The notes: generated from the letters alone by a model not told the origin. Shown: positions 1 to 5,749, numbered from the stretch's first letter. The stretch: 5,749 bases of DNA from Desulfocapsa sp. (GCA_029934815.1 JAOZLM010000159.1:1-5749), one strand, 5' to 3'. Translations and numbers: made by a program.

Positions 1-554
1 TCTTTCGGGTAGTTATATTCGTAGGTGTTTTCCAGGGCAAAACCATCGACATCAACGATGACCGGCTTCAGGTCAAGATTTTCAAACATCTCAAGATATT
101 CATCGACAATGTCTTTTTTGGCGGCAACCAGCATGACATCCGTTCTGTCCCCACCATCCCGATTGGTTTTCAGATCCTGAAAATCAAGATACACATCGTC
201 AATATCAAAAGGAATGTACTGCTCTGCTTCATCCTGAATATGCTCCTCCAGTTCATCCTCACTCATTACCTGCAGGTTGACTTTTTTCACGATTACGGAA
301 TAACCGGAGATGGAAAATCCAATTTTCTTTTTCTTGATTTTGAGATTTTTTAGAAGTTCTTTGATTTTTTCACCGACGACATCAGGATCGTTCAGTGTGC
401 CGTCATCTACCACCCCCTCAGGGAGGGTTGCGCTACCAAGATTGACAACAGCATAAGCCTTATCTGTCCGTTGCAACTGGCAGACTTTGACGGCATGTGA
501 TCCGATGTCTATTCCGACAACAAGATCTTCTTTTGAGAAGAAGGGCAGGTTCAT
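1..554 (-). CDS. pilM: Type IV pilus assembly protein PilM, N-terminal part (cut by the window edge)
   Basis: PilM is a cytoplasmic actin-like ATP-binding protein. It docks on the N-terminal tail of PilN and links the inner-membrane PilN/PilO alignment complex to the pilus motor. The visible 184 codons begin MNLPFFSKEDLVVGIDIGSH. The stretch VVGIDIGSHAVKV (residues 12-24) is the actin-fold phosphate-binding loop, followed by typical PilM segments: VKKVNLQVMSEDELEEHI, a QDEAEQYIPFDIDDVYLDFQ region and a VMLVAAKK strand. Full-length family members are about 350 residues, so roughly half is present. The ATG at 552-554 is the only plausible start because an in-frame TAA lies 12 nt upstream (564-566). 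No Shine-Dalgarno sequence is visible before it. The rest of a pilMNOPQ-type operon would lie to the left. Identity is confident from the sequence; the operon content is inferred. Confidence 0.93.
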   Translation of the reverse strand, partial: MNLPFFSKEDLVVGIDIGSHAVKVCQLQRTDKAYAVVNLGSATLPEGVVDDGTLNDPDVVGEKIKELLKNLKIKKKKIGFSISGYSVIVKKVNLQVMSEDELEEHIQDEAEQYIPFDIDDVYLDFQDLKTNRDGGDRTDVMLVAAKKDIVDEYLEMFENLDLKPVIVDVDGFALENTYEYNYPK

Positions 555-606
555 TAGTTTTATTTATCTATACTTGGGAACGATAATTACTGTCTGTAGC
601 TTTAGT

Positions 607-631
607 TTTATTGTAAATTACAAACAATAAA
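607..631. repeat. Overlapping inverted repeats upstream of pilM (possible operator)
   Basis: Two dyad elements overlap here. The first is the perfect 13-bp palindrome TTGTAAATTACAA (611-623), with 6-bp arms around a central A. The second has 8-bp arms, TTTATTGT (607-614) and ACAATAAA (624-631), around a 9-nt spacer. They overlap the candidate pilM -10 hexamer at 610-615, where a repressor would be expected to bind. The DNA is AT-rich, so chance symmetry is possible, and no known operator was recognised. Confidence 0.4.
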
Positions 632-638
632 CTGCTAA
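610..638 (-). promoter_or_regulatory. Candidate sigma-70 promoter for pilM
   Basis: Read on the minus strand, TTAGCA (633-638) and TACAAT (610-615) are separated by 17 bp, with 4/6 and 5/6 matches to the consensus hexamers. This would give a leader of about 50 nt before pilM. An alternative pair further upstream is a perfect TTGACA (668-673) with CTTAAT (644-649) at 18 bp. A third -10-like hexamer, TATAGA (567-572), sits so close to the ATG that it would make a nearly leaderless mRNA. The sequence cannot say which is used, and AT-rich DNA yields such matches by chance. Confidence 0.4.
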
Positions 639-713
639 CTCATATTAAGGACACAAAAAAAAACGTTTGTCAAGGAGATGACGCTGAATATTAATTTTTT
701 CTTCTTGCTAAAA

Positions 714-734
714 CAGGCGGTTAAGAACTGCCTG
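714..734 (-). terminator. Hairpin, weak candidate terminator of the lptA-lptB-rpoN-WYL operon
   Basis: The arms CAGGCGGTT (714-722) and AACTGCCTG (726-734) surround a 3-nt AAG loop. In plus-strand RNA all nine pairs form, with one G-U. In minus-strand RNA the same position is an A-C mismatch, leaving stems of 5 and 3 bp. Reading on the minus strand, the stem is followed by TTTT and then mixed sequence, so the U-tract is short. It lies about 220 nt past the WYL stop codon. It could terminate the upstream operon before pilM, or belong to an unannotated plus-strand RNA. Confidence 0.3.
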
Positions 735-951
735 GAAAGCTATTATCGTTATTCTCTACTATATGTAGGTTGTTTTGGTAGTTGTTCCCCGCTATATGGT
801 ATGTCTGGGACAAGGATGTGGTTGAGAGTGAACATGGTGATTTTGTTTCAGTTCCTTGGACTTTTTAGTGCATTATACGTTTTTTTTGTGTGTCTGGCGG
901 TATTTTCCTGGTGCTCACTGACCATCTCCGTTGGAGCAGGAGGCAAAGAAG

Positions 952-1884
952 TTACGAGTTCTGCATTATTATTTGACTTGCTTCCTTAACAATTCGTTCC
1001 CGGAGGCTATCGGGCTCCAGCACTTTTGCAAGGGAACCATATTGTAGGATTTTCATCATGATTTCTCTGTCGTCGGCAACCGGTAGTGATAACACAATTC
1101 CATCAGCATGTTTTGCAATGGTTTGTTCTTTGTGCCAGTGCTGGCGTCGAATCATTTCGGCTGCTGTTCCGGTGAATAAAATCTTTGCGTGGTAGCGTGT
1201 TGGGCCTGTGAAAATTCCAAAGGCGTCACCCAGGTAAGATTGGGGGGCGGGATGAGTCTTGTTTCTAAGTTGCTCTCCGCATGTTGCTTGGGCTATTCGT
1301 GCCATATGGAACAGGCGATGGTCATTTCTCAGAAAACAATATGCGAGCAGATACCACCTTCCCTGATAATTAATGAGTTGCAGAGGCTCAAGGGTACGTT
1401 TGCTCTTCCTGGCATTGGCGGAGGTGTAATTAACTTCCAGGAGTTTACTTTGCAGCACCGCTTCAATAATGGATTCAAAAATTGTCGGATCAAGACTTTC
1501 CACTTCGATCCACTGGCAGAGAACGTTTTCCATTAAACGTTCATAGCCCGGTGCAATTAACTGGCTAATCCGTTTTTCCAGCTTGTTCATTTCCGGAAGT
1601 TTGCCAAGGCCGGCTTCGTCAGCCATTTTGTTGAGCAGTCCCATGAGAAAGAGGAGCTTGGGGCTATCTTCAAAAGGCAGTGCGAAGTTGTTGTCAGTAT
1701 AATAATAGCCGTTGCTGGAAGAATCAAAAGCAAGGGGCGCCAGTAATCGGTCTCGCAGGTAATTGATATCCCGATGGGCTGTGGCACGGGACAGTTCAAA
1801 TTCTTCTGCCAGGGTTCTGGCATTGGGGAAAAGATTGTTTTTCAGCTTTTGGTGAAAGGCGTAGATGCGTTCGAGCTGACTCAT
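952..1884 (-). CDS. WYL-domain transcriptional regulator with N-terminal helix-turn-helix
   Basis: This is a 310-residue protein of the YafY/PafC-like class. Residues about 5-62 form a winged helix-turn-helix (ARTLAEEFELSRATAHRDIN, then the wing ending NGYYYTD). The WYL domain spans about 140-205 and shows family hallmarks: Y153, PL at 167-168, GRWYLLAY with W177-Y178-L179, R190, and R196-I197. The rest (about 231-310) fits the WCX C-terminal extension. WYL domains are Sm-like folds that in studied members bind a nucleic acid or small-molecule ligand and control the attached HTH. The ATG follows the rpoN TAA with no gap and there is no clear ribosome site, which suggests translational coupling. 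Targets are unknown. Some WYL regulators control phage-defence or DNA-damage genes, but no such genes are visible here. Confidence 0.88.
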   Translation of the reverse strand: MSQLERIYAFHQKLKNNLFPNARTLAEEFELSRATAHRDINYLRDRLLAPLAFDSSSNGYYYTDNNFALPFEDSPKLLFLMGLLNKMADEAGLGKLPEMNKLEKRISQLIAPGYERLMENVLCQWIEVESLDPTIFESIIEAVLQSKLLEVNYTSANARKSKRTLEPLQLINYQGRWYLLAYCFLRNDHRLFHMARIAQATCGEQLRNKTHPAPQSYLGDAFGIFTGPTRYHAKILFTGTAAEMIRRQHWHKEQTIAKHADGIVLSLPVADDREIMMKILQYGSLAKVLEPDSLRERIVKEASQIIMQNS

Positions 1885-3348
1885 TTATCGTGGCTTGCGT
1901 CTGTGCTTCACTGGCAGAATTTTCATTTGTTCCCGGTATTTTGCAACAGTCCGTCTGGCGAGTTTAATATCATCTTCATCAAGTTTTTTAGAAATGGCAT
2001 TATCACTCAGTGGTTTGTACGGATCTTCCTCCTTTATCATTTTACGGATACGTTCACGGATAGATTCTGCTGCAAGCGCCTCTTTGCCCCGGATGGGGAT
2101 GGCTGTTGAAAAGAAATATTTTAGCTCGTAAATTCCCAGCGGTGTATGCACATATTTATTGGAAGTGACACGGCTGATAGTGGATTCGTGCATTTCAATA
2201 TCTTCGGCAACATCACGCAGAATTAAAGGGCGGAGATGAGTGGCGCCATGTTGGAAGAATTCTGCCTGAAACTTGAGGATGGAATCCATTACCTTGAAAA
2301 TTGTTGTCTGGCGCTGGTGCAGTGATTTGATAAACCACCCGGCATCCTTTAATTTTTCCCGGATATATTTTTTCGACTCTTTTTCCATATCTTCTCCGGA
2401 TTGCAAAAGTTCCTGCAGATCGGAAGAAAGTTTTAAATTGGGGATATCGTCTTCGTTGAGGTGAATTACAAGTTCACCATCGATATTTCTTACATAGACA
2501 TCGGGAACAACGTAATTGGTGGCCTCATTGTTGTAAGGCAGCCCAGGGTATGGCGTGAGTTCAGAGGTGATAAATTCAATGGCTTTCACAACGTCTGCCC
2601 GTTTTTTGCCGGTGGCACGGGAGATTGCCTTGTAATTTCTGGTTTGCATCAGGTTTAAGTGTTCATTTACAATTACTGCTGCCAGGGACTTCTCTTTCCC
2701 CATGCGTTCCAGTTGCAGAAATAATGATTCAGCCACATCTCTTGCGGCGATACCGGGTGGGTCCAGATCTTGAATTGTTTCCAGAATGTATTCAGCAGAA
2801 TCTTCATCACAATGCGTTGCTGCCACGATTTCTGCGATATCACACTCAAGGAATCCATACCGATTGAGATTGCCCGCTATAAAAAGAGCTGTTTCCCATT
2901 CCTCCGGTTCAAGCTCAGCGTGAGCCAGTTGCCATTGGAGATATGCGAGCAGACTGGGTTTTTCAGAAATAAAGTCAAACTGGCTGGGCGCATCGGCAGG
3001 TGGCGTTTCCCGGGAAAAAGAGACATTGGAATCGAAGGTGTTGGCATAATCATCCCAGTTGGTTTCGGGGACACTGTCGTTCATCCGTACCTGTTCTGTA
3101 TGATCCTGTTCTTTCTGCTCACTGGCCTTGGGAGCTTCTTCAGTGGATGAGAGGCTTTGCTGGTTTTGAGGCTGCAGATCAGCAAGGGATGTGTCTTCTT
3201 CCAGCCCCGGGTTTTGCTCAAGCTCTGCCTGCAGAGCATCGCCAAGTTCCAGGCGGTTCATTTGCAACAGCTTGATGGCAAGACGCAATTGCGGCGTCAT
3301 TACCAGTTTTTGGCTGAGTTTAAGTTGTTGTCTGAGTTCCAGGGCCAT
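1885..3348 (-). CDS. rpoN: RNA polymerase sigma-54 factor RpoN
   Basis: Sigma-54 directs RNA polymerase to -24/-12 promoters and needs an AAA+ enhancer-binding activator to open DNA. At 487 residues it matches the family length (E. coli RpoN has 477). Region I is residues 1-50, with LRQQLKLSQKLVMTPQLRLA and the LLQMNRLEL segment. Region II is the acidic, Q/S/E-rich linker of about 51-125. The core-binding region follows, with DLDPPGIAARDVAESLFLQL at 194-213. The HTH lies near 376-396 (LRDVAEDIEMHESTISRVTS), and the RpoN box ARRTVAKYRE at 464-473 reads the -24 element. All parts are intact, so it should be functional. The ATG 9 bp after the lptB stop starts the conserved region I; no Shine-Dalgarno is seen, so coupling to lptB is likely. 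Confidence 0.98.
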   Translation of the reverse strand: MALELRQQLKLSQKLVMTPQLRLAIKLLQMNRLELGDALQAELEQNPGLEEDTSLADLQPQNQQSLSSTEEAPKASEQKEQDHTEQVRMNDSVPETNWDDYANTFDSNVSFSRETPPADAPSQFDFISEKPSLLAYLQWQLAHAELEPEEWETALFIAGNLNRYGFLECDIAEIVAATHCDEDSAEYILETIQDLDPPGIAARDVAESLFLQLERMGKEKSLAAVIVNEHLNLMQTRNYKAISRATGKKRADVVKAIEFITSELTPYPGLPYNNEATNYVVPDVYVRNIDGELVIHLNEDDIPNLKLSSDLQELLQSGEDMEKESKKYIREKLKDAGWFIKSLHQRQTTIFKVMDSILKFQAEFFQHGATHLRPLILRDVAEDIEMHESTISRVTSNKYVHTPLGIYELKYFFSTAIPIRGKEALAAESIRERIRKMIKEEDPYKPLSDNAISKKLDEDDIKLARRTVAKYREQMKILPVKHRRKPR

Positions 3349-3357
3349 TGTCAGTAA

Positions 3358-4080
3358 TTACATTGAAAAGTTTTCACCAAGATACATCTTTCTGGCAACT
3401 TCACTCTCGATAATGTCGTCTGCCACACCACTGGTTAAAATCTGACCGGCATTCATTATGTAGGCAAAATCGCATACTTGTAGCGTTTCTCTTACGTTGT
3501 GATCAGAGATGAGCACGCCAAGCCCTTTATCTTTTAGCCCCATGATCAGTTTTTGCAGATCTGCAACAGCCAAAGGGTCAATTCCTGCAAAAGGCTCATC
3601 GAGCAGGATGAAATCAGGTTTTGTGGCAAGTGCCCGCATGATTTCCACACGTCTTCGCTCCCCACCTGAAAGAGCATGGCCTTTGTTTTCACGAAGGTAT
3701 TCAATTTTCAGGTCAACCATTAACTCATCGATTCGGTTAGTGATTTCATTTTTGGGAAGCCCCAGGGCTTCCAGAATAATTCGTACGTTTTCTTCAACGG
3801 TAAGTTTTTTAAAAACAGATGGTTCCTGAGCCAGATAGGAAATACCTTTTTGTGCCCGCATGTGAATGGGAAGTTTTGTAATCTCTTCATTATTTAGCAG
3901 AACCCGTCCGCCATCTGGGCGAATAAATCCGGCAATGGAGTAAAAAGAGGTGGTTTTACCTGCCCCGTTAGGGCCCAAAAGTCCCACAATTGCACCAGTA
4001 TTGACCTGGAGACTTACCCCATCAACAACGGTGCGATTGCTGTAACGTTTTACTATTTTATCTGTTTCAAGCTGTGCCAT
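3358..4080 (-). CDS. lptB: LPS export ABC transporter ATP-binding protein LptB
   Basis: LptB is the cytoplasmic ATPase dimer of the LptB2FG complex, which extracts lipopolysaccharide from the inner membrane and pushes it onto the LptC-LptA bridge. The 240-residue protein has a complete ATPase: Walker A GPNGAGKT (36-43), Q-loop Q85 in YLAQEPSVF, signature LSGGERRR (137-144), Walker B FILLDEPF (157-164) with catalytic E162, D-loop AGID (165-168) and switch H194. Length and the QEPSVF/LTVEENV segment fit LptB rather than the related branched-chain amino acid transporter LivF/LivG. It lies 45 bp after lptA and 9 bp before rpoN. No strong ribosome site is visible. A three-codon frame, ATG AGT TTG TAA (4080-4091), ends in a TAATG overlap with the lptB start. 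Confidence 0.97.
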   Translation of the reverse strand: MAQLETDKIVKRYSNRTVVDGVSLQVNTGAIVGLLGPNGAGKTTSFYSIAGFIRPDGGRVLLNNEEITKLPIHMRAQKGISYLAQEPSVFKKLTVEENVRIILEALGLPKNEITNRIDELMVDLKIEYLRENKGHALSGGERRRVEIMRALATKPDFILLDEPFAGIDPLAVADLQKLIMGLKDKGLGVLISDHNVRETLQVCDFAYIMNAGQILTSGVADDIIESEVARKMYLGENFSM

Positions 4081-4125
4081 TACAAACTCATGATTTCGGT
4101 ATAATTTCGAATCGTATGTTCTTTT

Positions 4126-4644
4126 TTATTGTGGGGTGAGGGTGGCTTTTACTCTTCCGGTTTTCTTCTCACCGGTTTTGCCATCAACAGTGGCTGCAGG
4201 GCGTCCACCAATAACTTCAGAACGCCCTTCGTCAAGATAGTAAATAATAGTGTTTCCTGTAATAAGATTTGTTCCCTGCCAGGCTTTTGCGTCCCCGCTG
4301 AGGATCACTTTTCTGTCCTTGGCCAGGTAATTCATGGTTTTTCCGGTTCCCAGCCACTCGCCTTTGGTTATTTCTACGTTTCCTTCACAGCGCAAACGCT
4401 TTACTTCCTGTTTTTTTTCTTCTCCTGCTGCTGTGTAGTAAACAGTTAGTTTGTCAGCTCGTATTCGCACATCCGCCTGGCTGGCATCAACATTTCCGGA
4501 AAAGAGGACGTTGTTCTCCTCCTCCAGCGATTCCATGTGGTCTGCTTCAATATTAATTGGTGCTCCGGCAGCAAACAGTTGTGTGCTAAAGCAGAGTAAA
4601 ATTGCAGTTAACAGTACGGTATAAAATGATTTATTTTGTTTCAT
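4126..4644 (-). CDS. lptA: Periplasmic LPS transport bridge protein LptA (OstA-like domain)
   Basis: LptA forms the beta-jellyroll bridge that carries lipopolysaccharide across the periplasm between LptC and the outer-membrane LptD/LptE. The 172-residue precursor is near the E. coli length (185). Residues 1-25 are a Sec signal peptide: KQNK, a hydrophobic core VLLTAILLCFS, then QLFA-AG with probable cleavage after A25. The OstA/LptA domain covers about 29-148, starting PINIEADHMESLEEENNVLFSG and including GNVEITKGEWLGTGKTMNYL and the ILSGDAKAWQGTNLITGN repeat-like strands. The C-terminus is short, charged and probably disordered. The ATG at 4642-4644 has a GGGG ribosome site and precedes a proper signal peptide. 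It is the first gene of the operon; lptC, which usually lies just upstream, is absent here. Confidence 0.93.
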   Translation of the reverse strand: MKQNKSFYTVLLTAILLCFSTQLFAAGAPINIEADHMESLEEENNVLFSGNVDASQADVRIRADKLTVYYTAAGEEKKQEVKRLRCEGNVEITKGEWLGTGKTMNYLAKDRKVILSGDAKAWQGTNLITGNTIIYYLDEGRSEVIGGRPAATVDGKTGEKKTGRVKATLTPQ

Positions 4645-4649
4645 GCATT

Positions 4650-4653
4650 CCCC
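4650..4653 (-). promoter_or_regulatory. Ribosome binding site of lptA
   Basis: On the minus strand GGGGAATGC precedes the lptA ATG, giving a purine-rich GGGGA element about 4-5 nt from the start. It is the only convincing ribosome site in this four-gene block, which fits lptA being the entry point and the later genes being coupled. Confidence 0.55.
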
Positions 4654-4691
4654 GTCAAAAATGGAAATTATTTATTGCAAATATCAAGCCT

Positions 4692-4720
4692 AATATACTT
4701 GCGGAGCGAATAAAAGTAAA
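4692..4720 (-). promoter_or_regulatory. Candidate sigma-70 promoter for lptA-lptB-rpoN-WYL
   Basis: On the minus strand TTTACT (4715-4720) and TATATT (4692-4697) are exactly 17 bp apart, with 4/6 and 5/6 matches to consensus. Transcription would start near 4685, giving a leader of about 40 nt before lptA. No sigma-54 -24/-12 element was seen, so rpoN autocontrol through its own promoter type is not suggested. Confidence 0.6.
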
Positions 4721-4760
4721 GAAATCCACAAGGGCATAGAAAAGAAAGATTGCTTTACTT
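4714..4760. repeat. 8-bp inverted repeat spanning the divergent lptA/argB promoters
   Basis: AAGTAAAG (4714-4721) and CTTTACTT (4753-4760) are perfect reverse complements separated by 31 bp, with centres 39 bp apart. Each arm contains the TTTACT -35 hexamer of one of the two divergent promoters. This could simply be two similar -35 elements facing away from each other, since 6 of the 8 bases are then explained. It could also be a paired binding site for one regulator of both directions. Confidence 0.5.
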
Positions 4761-4782
4761 CATTGTTCCGAGTTTGTAAAAT
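4754..4782 (+). promoter_or_regulatory. Candidate sigma-70 promoter for argB
   Basis: TTTACT (4754-4759) and TAAAAT (4777-4782) are 17 bp apart, with 4/6 and 5/6 matches to consensus. Transcription would start near 4789, leaving an AT-rich leader of about 75 nt before argB. I saw no arginine-repressor operator or attenuator hairpin in that leader. Confidence 0.55.
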
Positions 4783-4854
4783 GATAAAAGTGTTTATTGG
4801 ATAGTTGTATCTAATTGATTTTGGAATGTATTGTTGAGTTCTTAAAAAAAGATC

Positions 4855-4859
4855 AGGGA
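4855..4859 (+). promoter_or_regulatory. Ribosome binding site that decides the argB start
   Basis: AGGGA (4855-4859) lies 6 nt before the ATG at 4866. It directly abuts another in-frame ATG at 4860, which is too close for normal initiation. The spacing therefore favours 4866 as the start. Confidence 0.65.
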
Positions 4860-4865
4860 ATGAGT

Positions 4866-5749
4866 ATGCAGGAAAGTATAGACAGAGCCAAAGGCCTTAT
4901 TGAATCACTGCCATATATGCAGCAATTTCGTCATAAAACAGTTGTTATCAAGTATGGCGGACATGCCATGGTGGATGAAAACCTCAAAAAACAATTTGCC
5001 CTTGATATGATTTTGCTCAAGCAGATCGGTATCAATCCGGTAATCGTTCATGGTGGCGGCCCACAAATTAACCAGCTTCTCGATCGTTTGGAGATTAAGC
5101 CCAGTTATGTGCAGGGAATGCGTGTTACCGACGGCGAAACCATGAGTGTGGTGGAGATGGTTCTGGTGGGTAAAGTTAACAAGGAAATAGTTGGAAATAT
5201 TAACCATTGTGGTGGACGTGCCGTAGGCCTTTCCGGTCGTGACGGTGATCTTGTTTGCGCAGAAAAATTAAAGGTTAGTAAGAAAAATGCTGAAGCTTTG
5301 CAGGATGCTCCACCGGAATTGATTGATCTTGGCCGGGTAGGTCAGGTTACGCAGGTGAATGTGGAGATTTTACAGGCTCTGGATGATAACGATTTTATCC
5401 CGGTGATCGCTCCTGTGGGTGTTGGAGAAGATGGTCAGGCGTTTAATATTAATGCAGATCTCGTAGCGGGAGCCGTTGCTGGTGCTTTGCAGGCGGTCAA
5501 ACTGATTTTACTGACTGATGTGGCAGGAGTACAGGATGGTGAAGGAATATTACTAAAATCCTTACAAAAAACAGATCTTGAAGAATTAATTGATAAAGAA
5601 ACCATCGCTGGCGGCATGATCCCTAAAGTACGCTGTTGTGCAGATGCTTTAAATAAGGGCGTGACCAAAACACATATTCTTGATGGCAGAATTGAACACG
5701 CTATCTTACTTGAAATGTTTACCAAAGAAGGAATCGGAACGGAGATTGT
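4866..5749 (+). CDS. argB: Acetylglutamate kinase ArgB (3' end just outside the window)
   Basis: ArgB phosphorylates N-acetyl-L-glutamate with ATP, the second step of arginine synthesis. The visible 294 codons are almost the full protein, since the family is about 290-300 residues. Seen in order: an N-terminal helix (SIDRAKGLIESLPYMQQF, residues 4-21), the lysine/glycine loop VVIKYGGHAM (26-35), substrate loop HGGGPQIN (62-69), VGKVNKEIV (101-109), LSGRDGDL, the NINAD substrate motif, LTDVAGV and the AGGMIPKV loop. The extended N-helix and the EGIGTEI end match the hexameric, arginine-inhibited class, so feedback inhibition by arginine is inferred. The start at 4866 is chosen over the in-frame ATG at 4860 on ribosome-site spacing. 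It is transcribed away from the lpt operon; other arg genes may follow to the right. Confidence 0.97.
   Translation, partial: MQESIDRAKGLIESLPYMQQFRHKTVVIKYGGHAMVDENLKKQFALDMILLKQIGINPVIVHGGGPQINQLLDRLEIKPSYVQGMRVTDGETMSVVEMVLVGKVNKEIVGNINHCGGRAVGLSGRDGDLVCAEKLKVSKKNAEALQDAPPELIDLGRVGQVTQVNVEILQALDDNDFIPVIAPVGVGEDGQAFNINADLVAGAVAGALQAVKLILLTDVAGVQDGEGILLKSLQKTDLEELIDKETIAGGMIPKVRCCADALNKGVTKTHILDGRIEHAILLEMFTKEGIGTEI

Larger units (their letters stand above)
555..951. other. Intergenic stretch with no confident gene
   Basis: This gap of nearly 400 bp separates two minus-strand genes, the WYL regulator and pilM. It holds the candidate pilM promoter, the inverted repeats at 607-631, a 9-A run (655-663) and a hairpin at 714-734. 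A plus-strand frame at 678-989 could encode 103 residues. It is hydrophobic in its second half (about residues 52-85) and cysteine-rich. AAGGAG (672-677) touches its ATG with no spacing, and its 3' end overlaps the end of the WYL gene by 38 nt. It resembles no family I know, and I regard it as more likely spurious than real. The interval 735-951 contains nothing I can name; no tRNA or riboswitch fold was recognised. Confidence 0.55.

Noticed and set aside
872..877. Perfect TATAAT on the minus strand in the gap after the WYL gene
   Set aside because: No -35-like hexamer is found at 16-18 bp upstream, and no gene begins within a plausible distance.
555..951. Possible c-di-GMP riboswitch in the leader of the pilus operon
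   Set aside because: Such riboswitches can control pilus genes, but the conserved GEMM-type core sequences are not visible on the minus strand.
952..1884. WYL protein as a marker of an anti-phage defence island
   Set aside because: WYL regulators do occur with defence systems, but the neighbours here are core genes (rpoN, lptAB, pilM, argB) with no nuclease, methylase, toxin or transposase in view.
1189..2109. Plus-strand frames at 1189-1536 and 1774-2109 and a minus-strand frame at 1587-1823
   Set aside because: They lie over the WYL and rpoN coding regions in other frames, and none has a family resemblance or a convincing start.
2613..2628. Sigma-54-like TGGCAC...TTGC element on the plus strand inside rpoN
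   Set aside because: The GG and GC dinucleotides are 11 bp apart instead of the required 10, and it would drive antisense transcription with no gene downstream.
2770..3150. 126-codon plus-strand frame inside rpoN, and shorter ones at 2461-2658, 2625-2867 and 3000-3275
   Set aside because: All are antisense to a fully intact, well-conserved rpoN, have no recognisable protein features, and are expected as shadows of a coding strand.
3509..4449. Plus-strand frames at 3509-3829 and 4129-4449
   Set aside because: They are antisense to lptB and lptA, whose motifs are complete, and their residue composition looks like reversed coding sequence.
4905..5725. Minus-strand frames at 4905-5207 and 5435-5725
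   Set aside because: They are antisense to argB, which reads open through every conserved motif.

Overview
This window looks like a stretch of conserved core chromosome from a Gram-negative bacterium. A member of the former Deltaproteobacteria (Desulfobacterota) is the best guess. The base composition is moderately AT-rich. The organism has lipopolysaccharide export (LptA/LptB), sigma-54 (RpoN), a PilM-type pilus gene and an arginine-sensitive-looking ArgB. The phylum is inferred from this gene combination and the style of the proteins, not from a search. I see no mobile element, CRISPR array, rRNA or tRNA, and no convincing undescribed system.

Layout: (1) 1-554, minus strand: the first 184 codons of pilM, which runs off the left edge. 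(2) 555-951: a gap of about 400 bp holding the likely pilM promoter, two overlapping AT-rich inverted repeats, a GC-rich hairpin at 714-734 and a doubtful 103-codon reading frame. (3) 952-4644, minus strand: a four-gene block transcribed in the order lptA, lptB, rpoN, WYL-domain regulator, with gaps of 45, 9 and 0 bp, so almost certainly one operon. (4) 4645-4865: a divergent promoter region. Two sigma-70-like promoters point away from each other, and their -35 elements lie in the arms of a perfect 8-bp inverted repeat. (5) 4866 to the right edge, plus strand: argB, nearly complete.

Functionally, LptA (periplasmic bridge) and LptB (cytoplasmic ATPase) belong to the machine that moves LPS from the inner to the outer membrane. 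The lptAB-rpoN linkage is common in proteobacteria. The less usual point is the gene after rpoN. Many proteobacteria have hpf and PTS/rapZ genes there, but here a WYL-domain HTH regulator starts on the base after the rpoN stop codon. PilM is the actin-like cytoplasmic part of type IV pilus assembly and probably starts a separate pilMNO-type operon reading leftward. ArgB carries out the second step of arginine synthesis and is transcribed away from the lpt operon.

The findings worth checking are the rpoN/WYL junction, the symmetric divergent promoter region, the inverted repeats before pilM and the unexplained 555-951 gap. All are modest signals.
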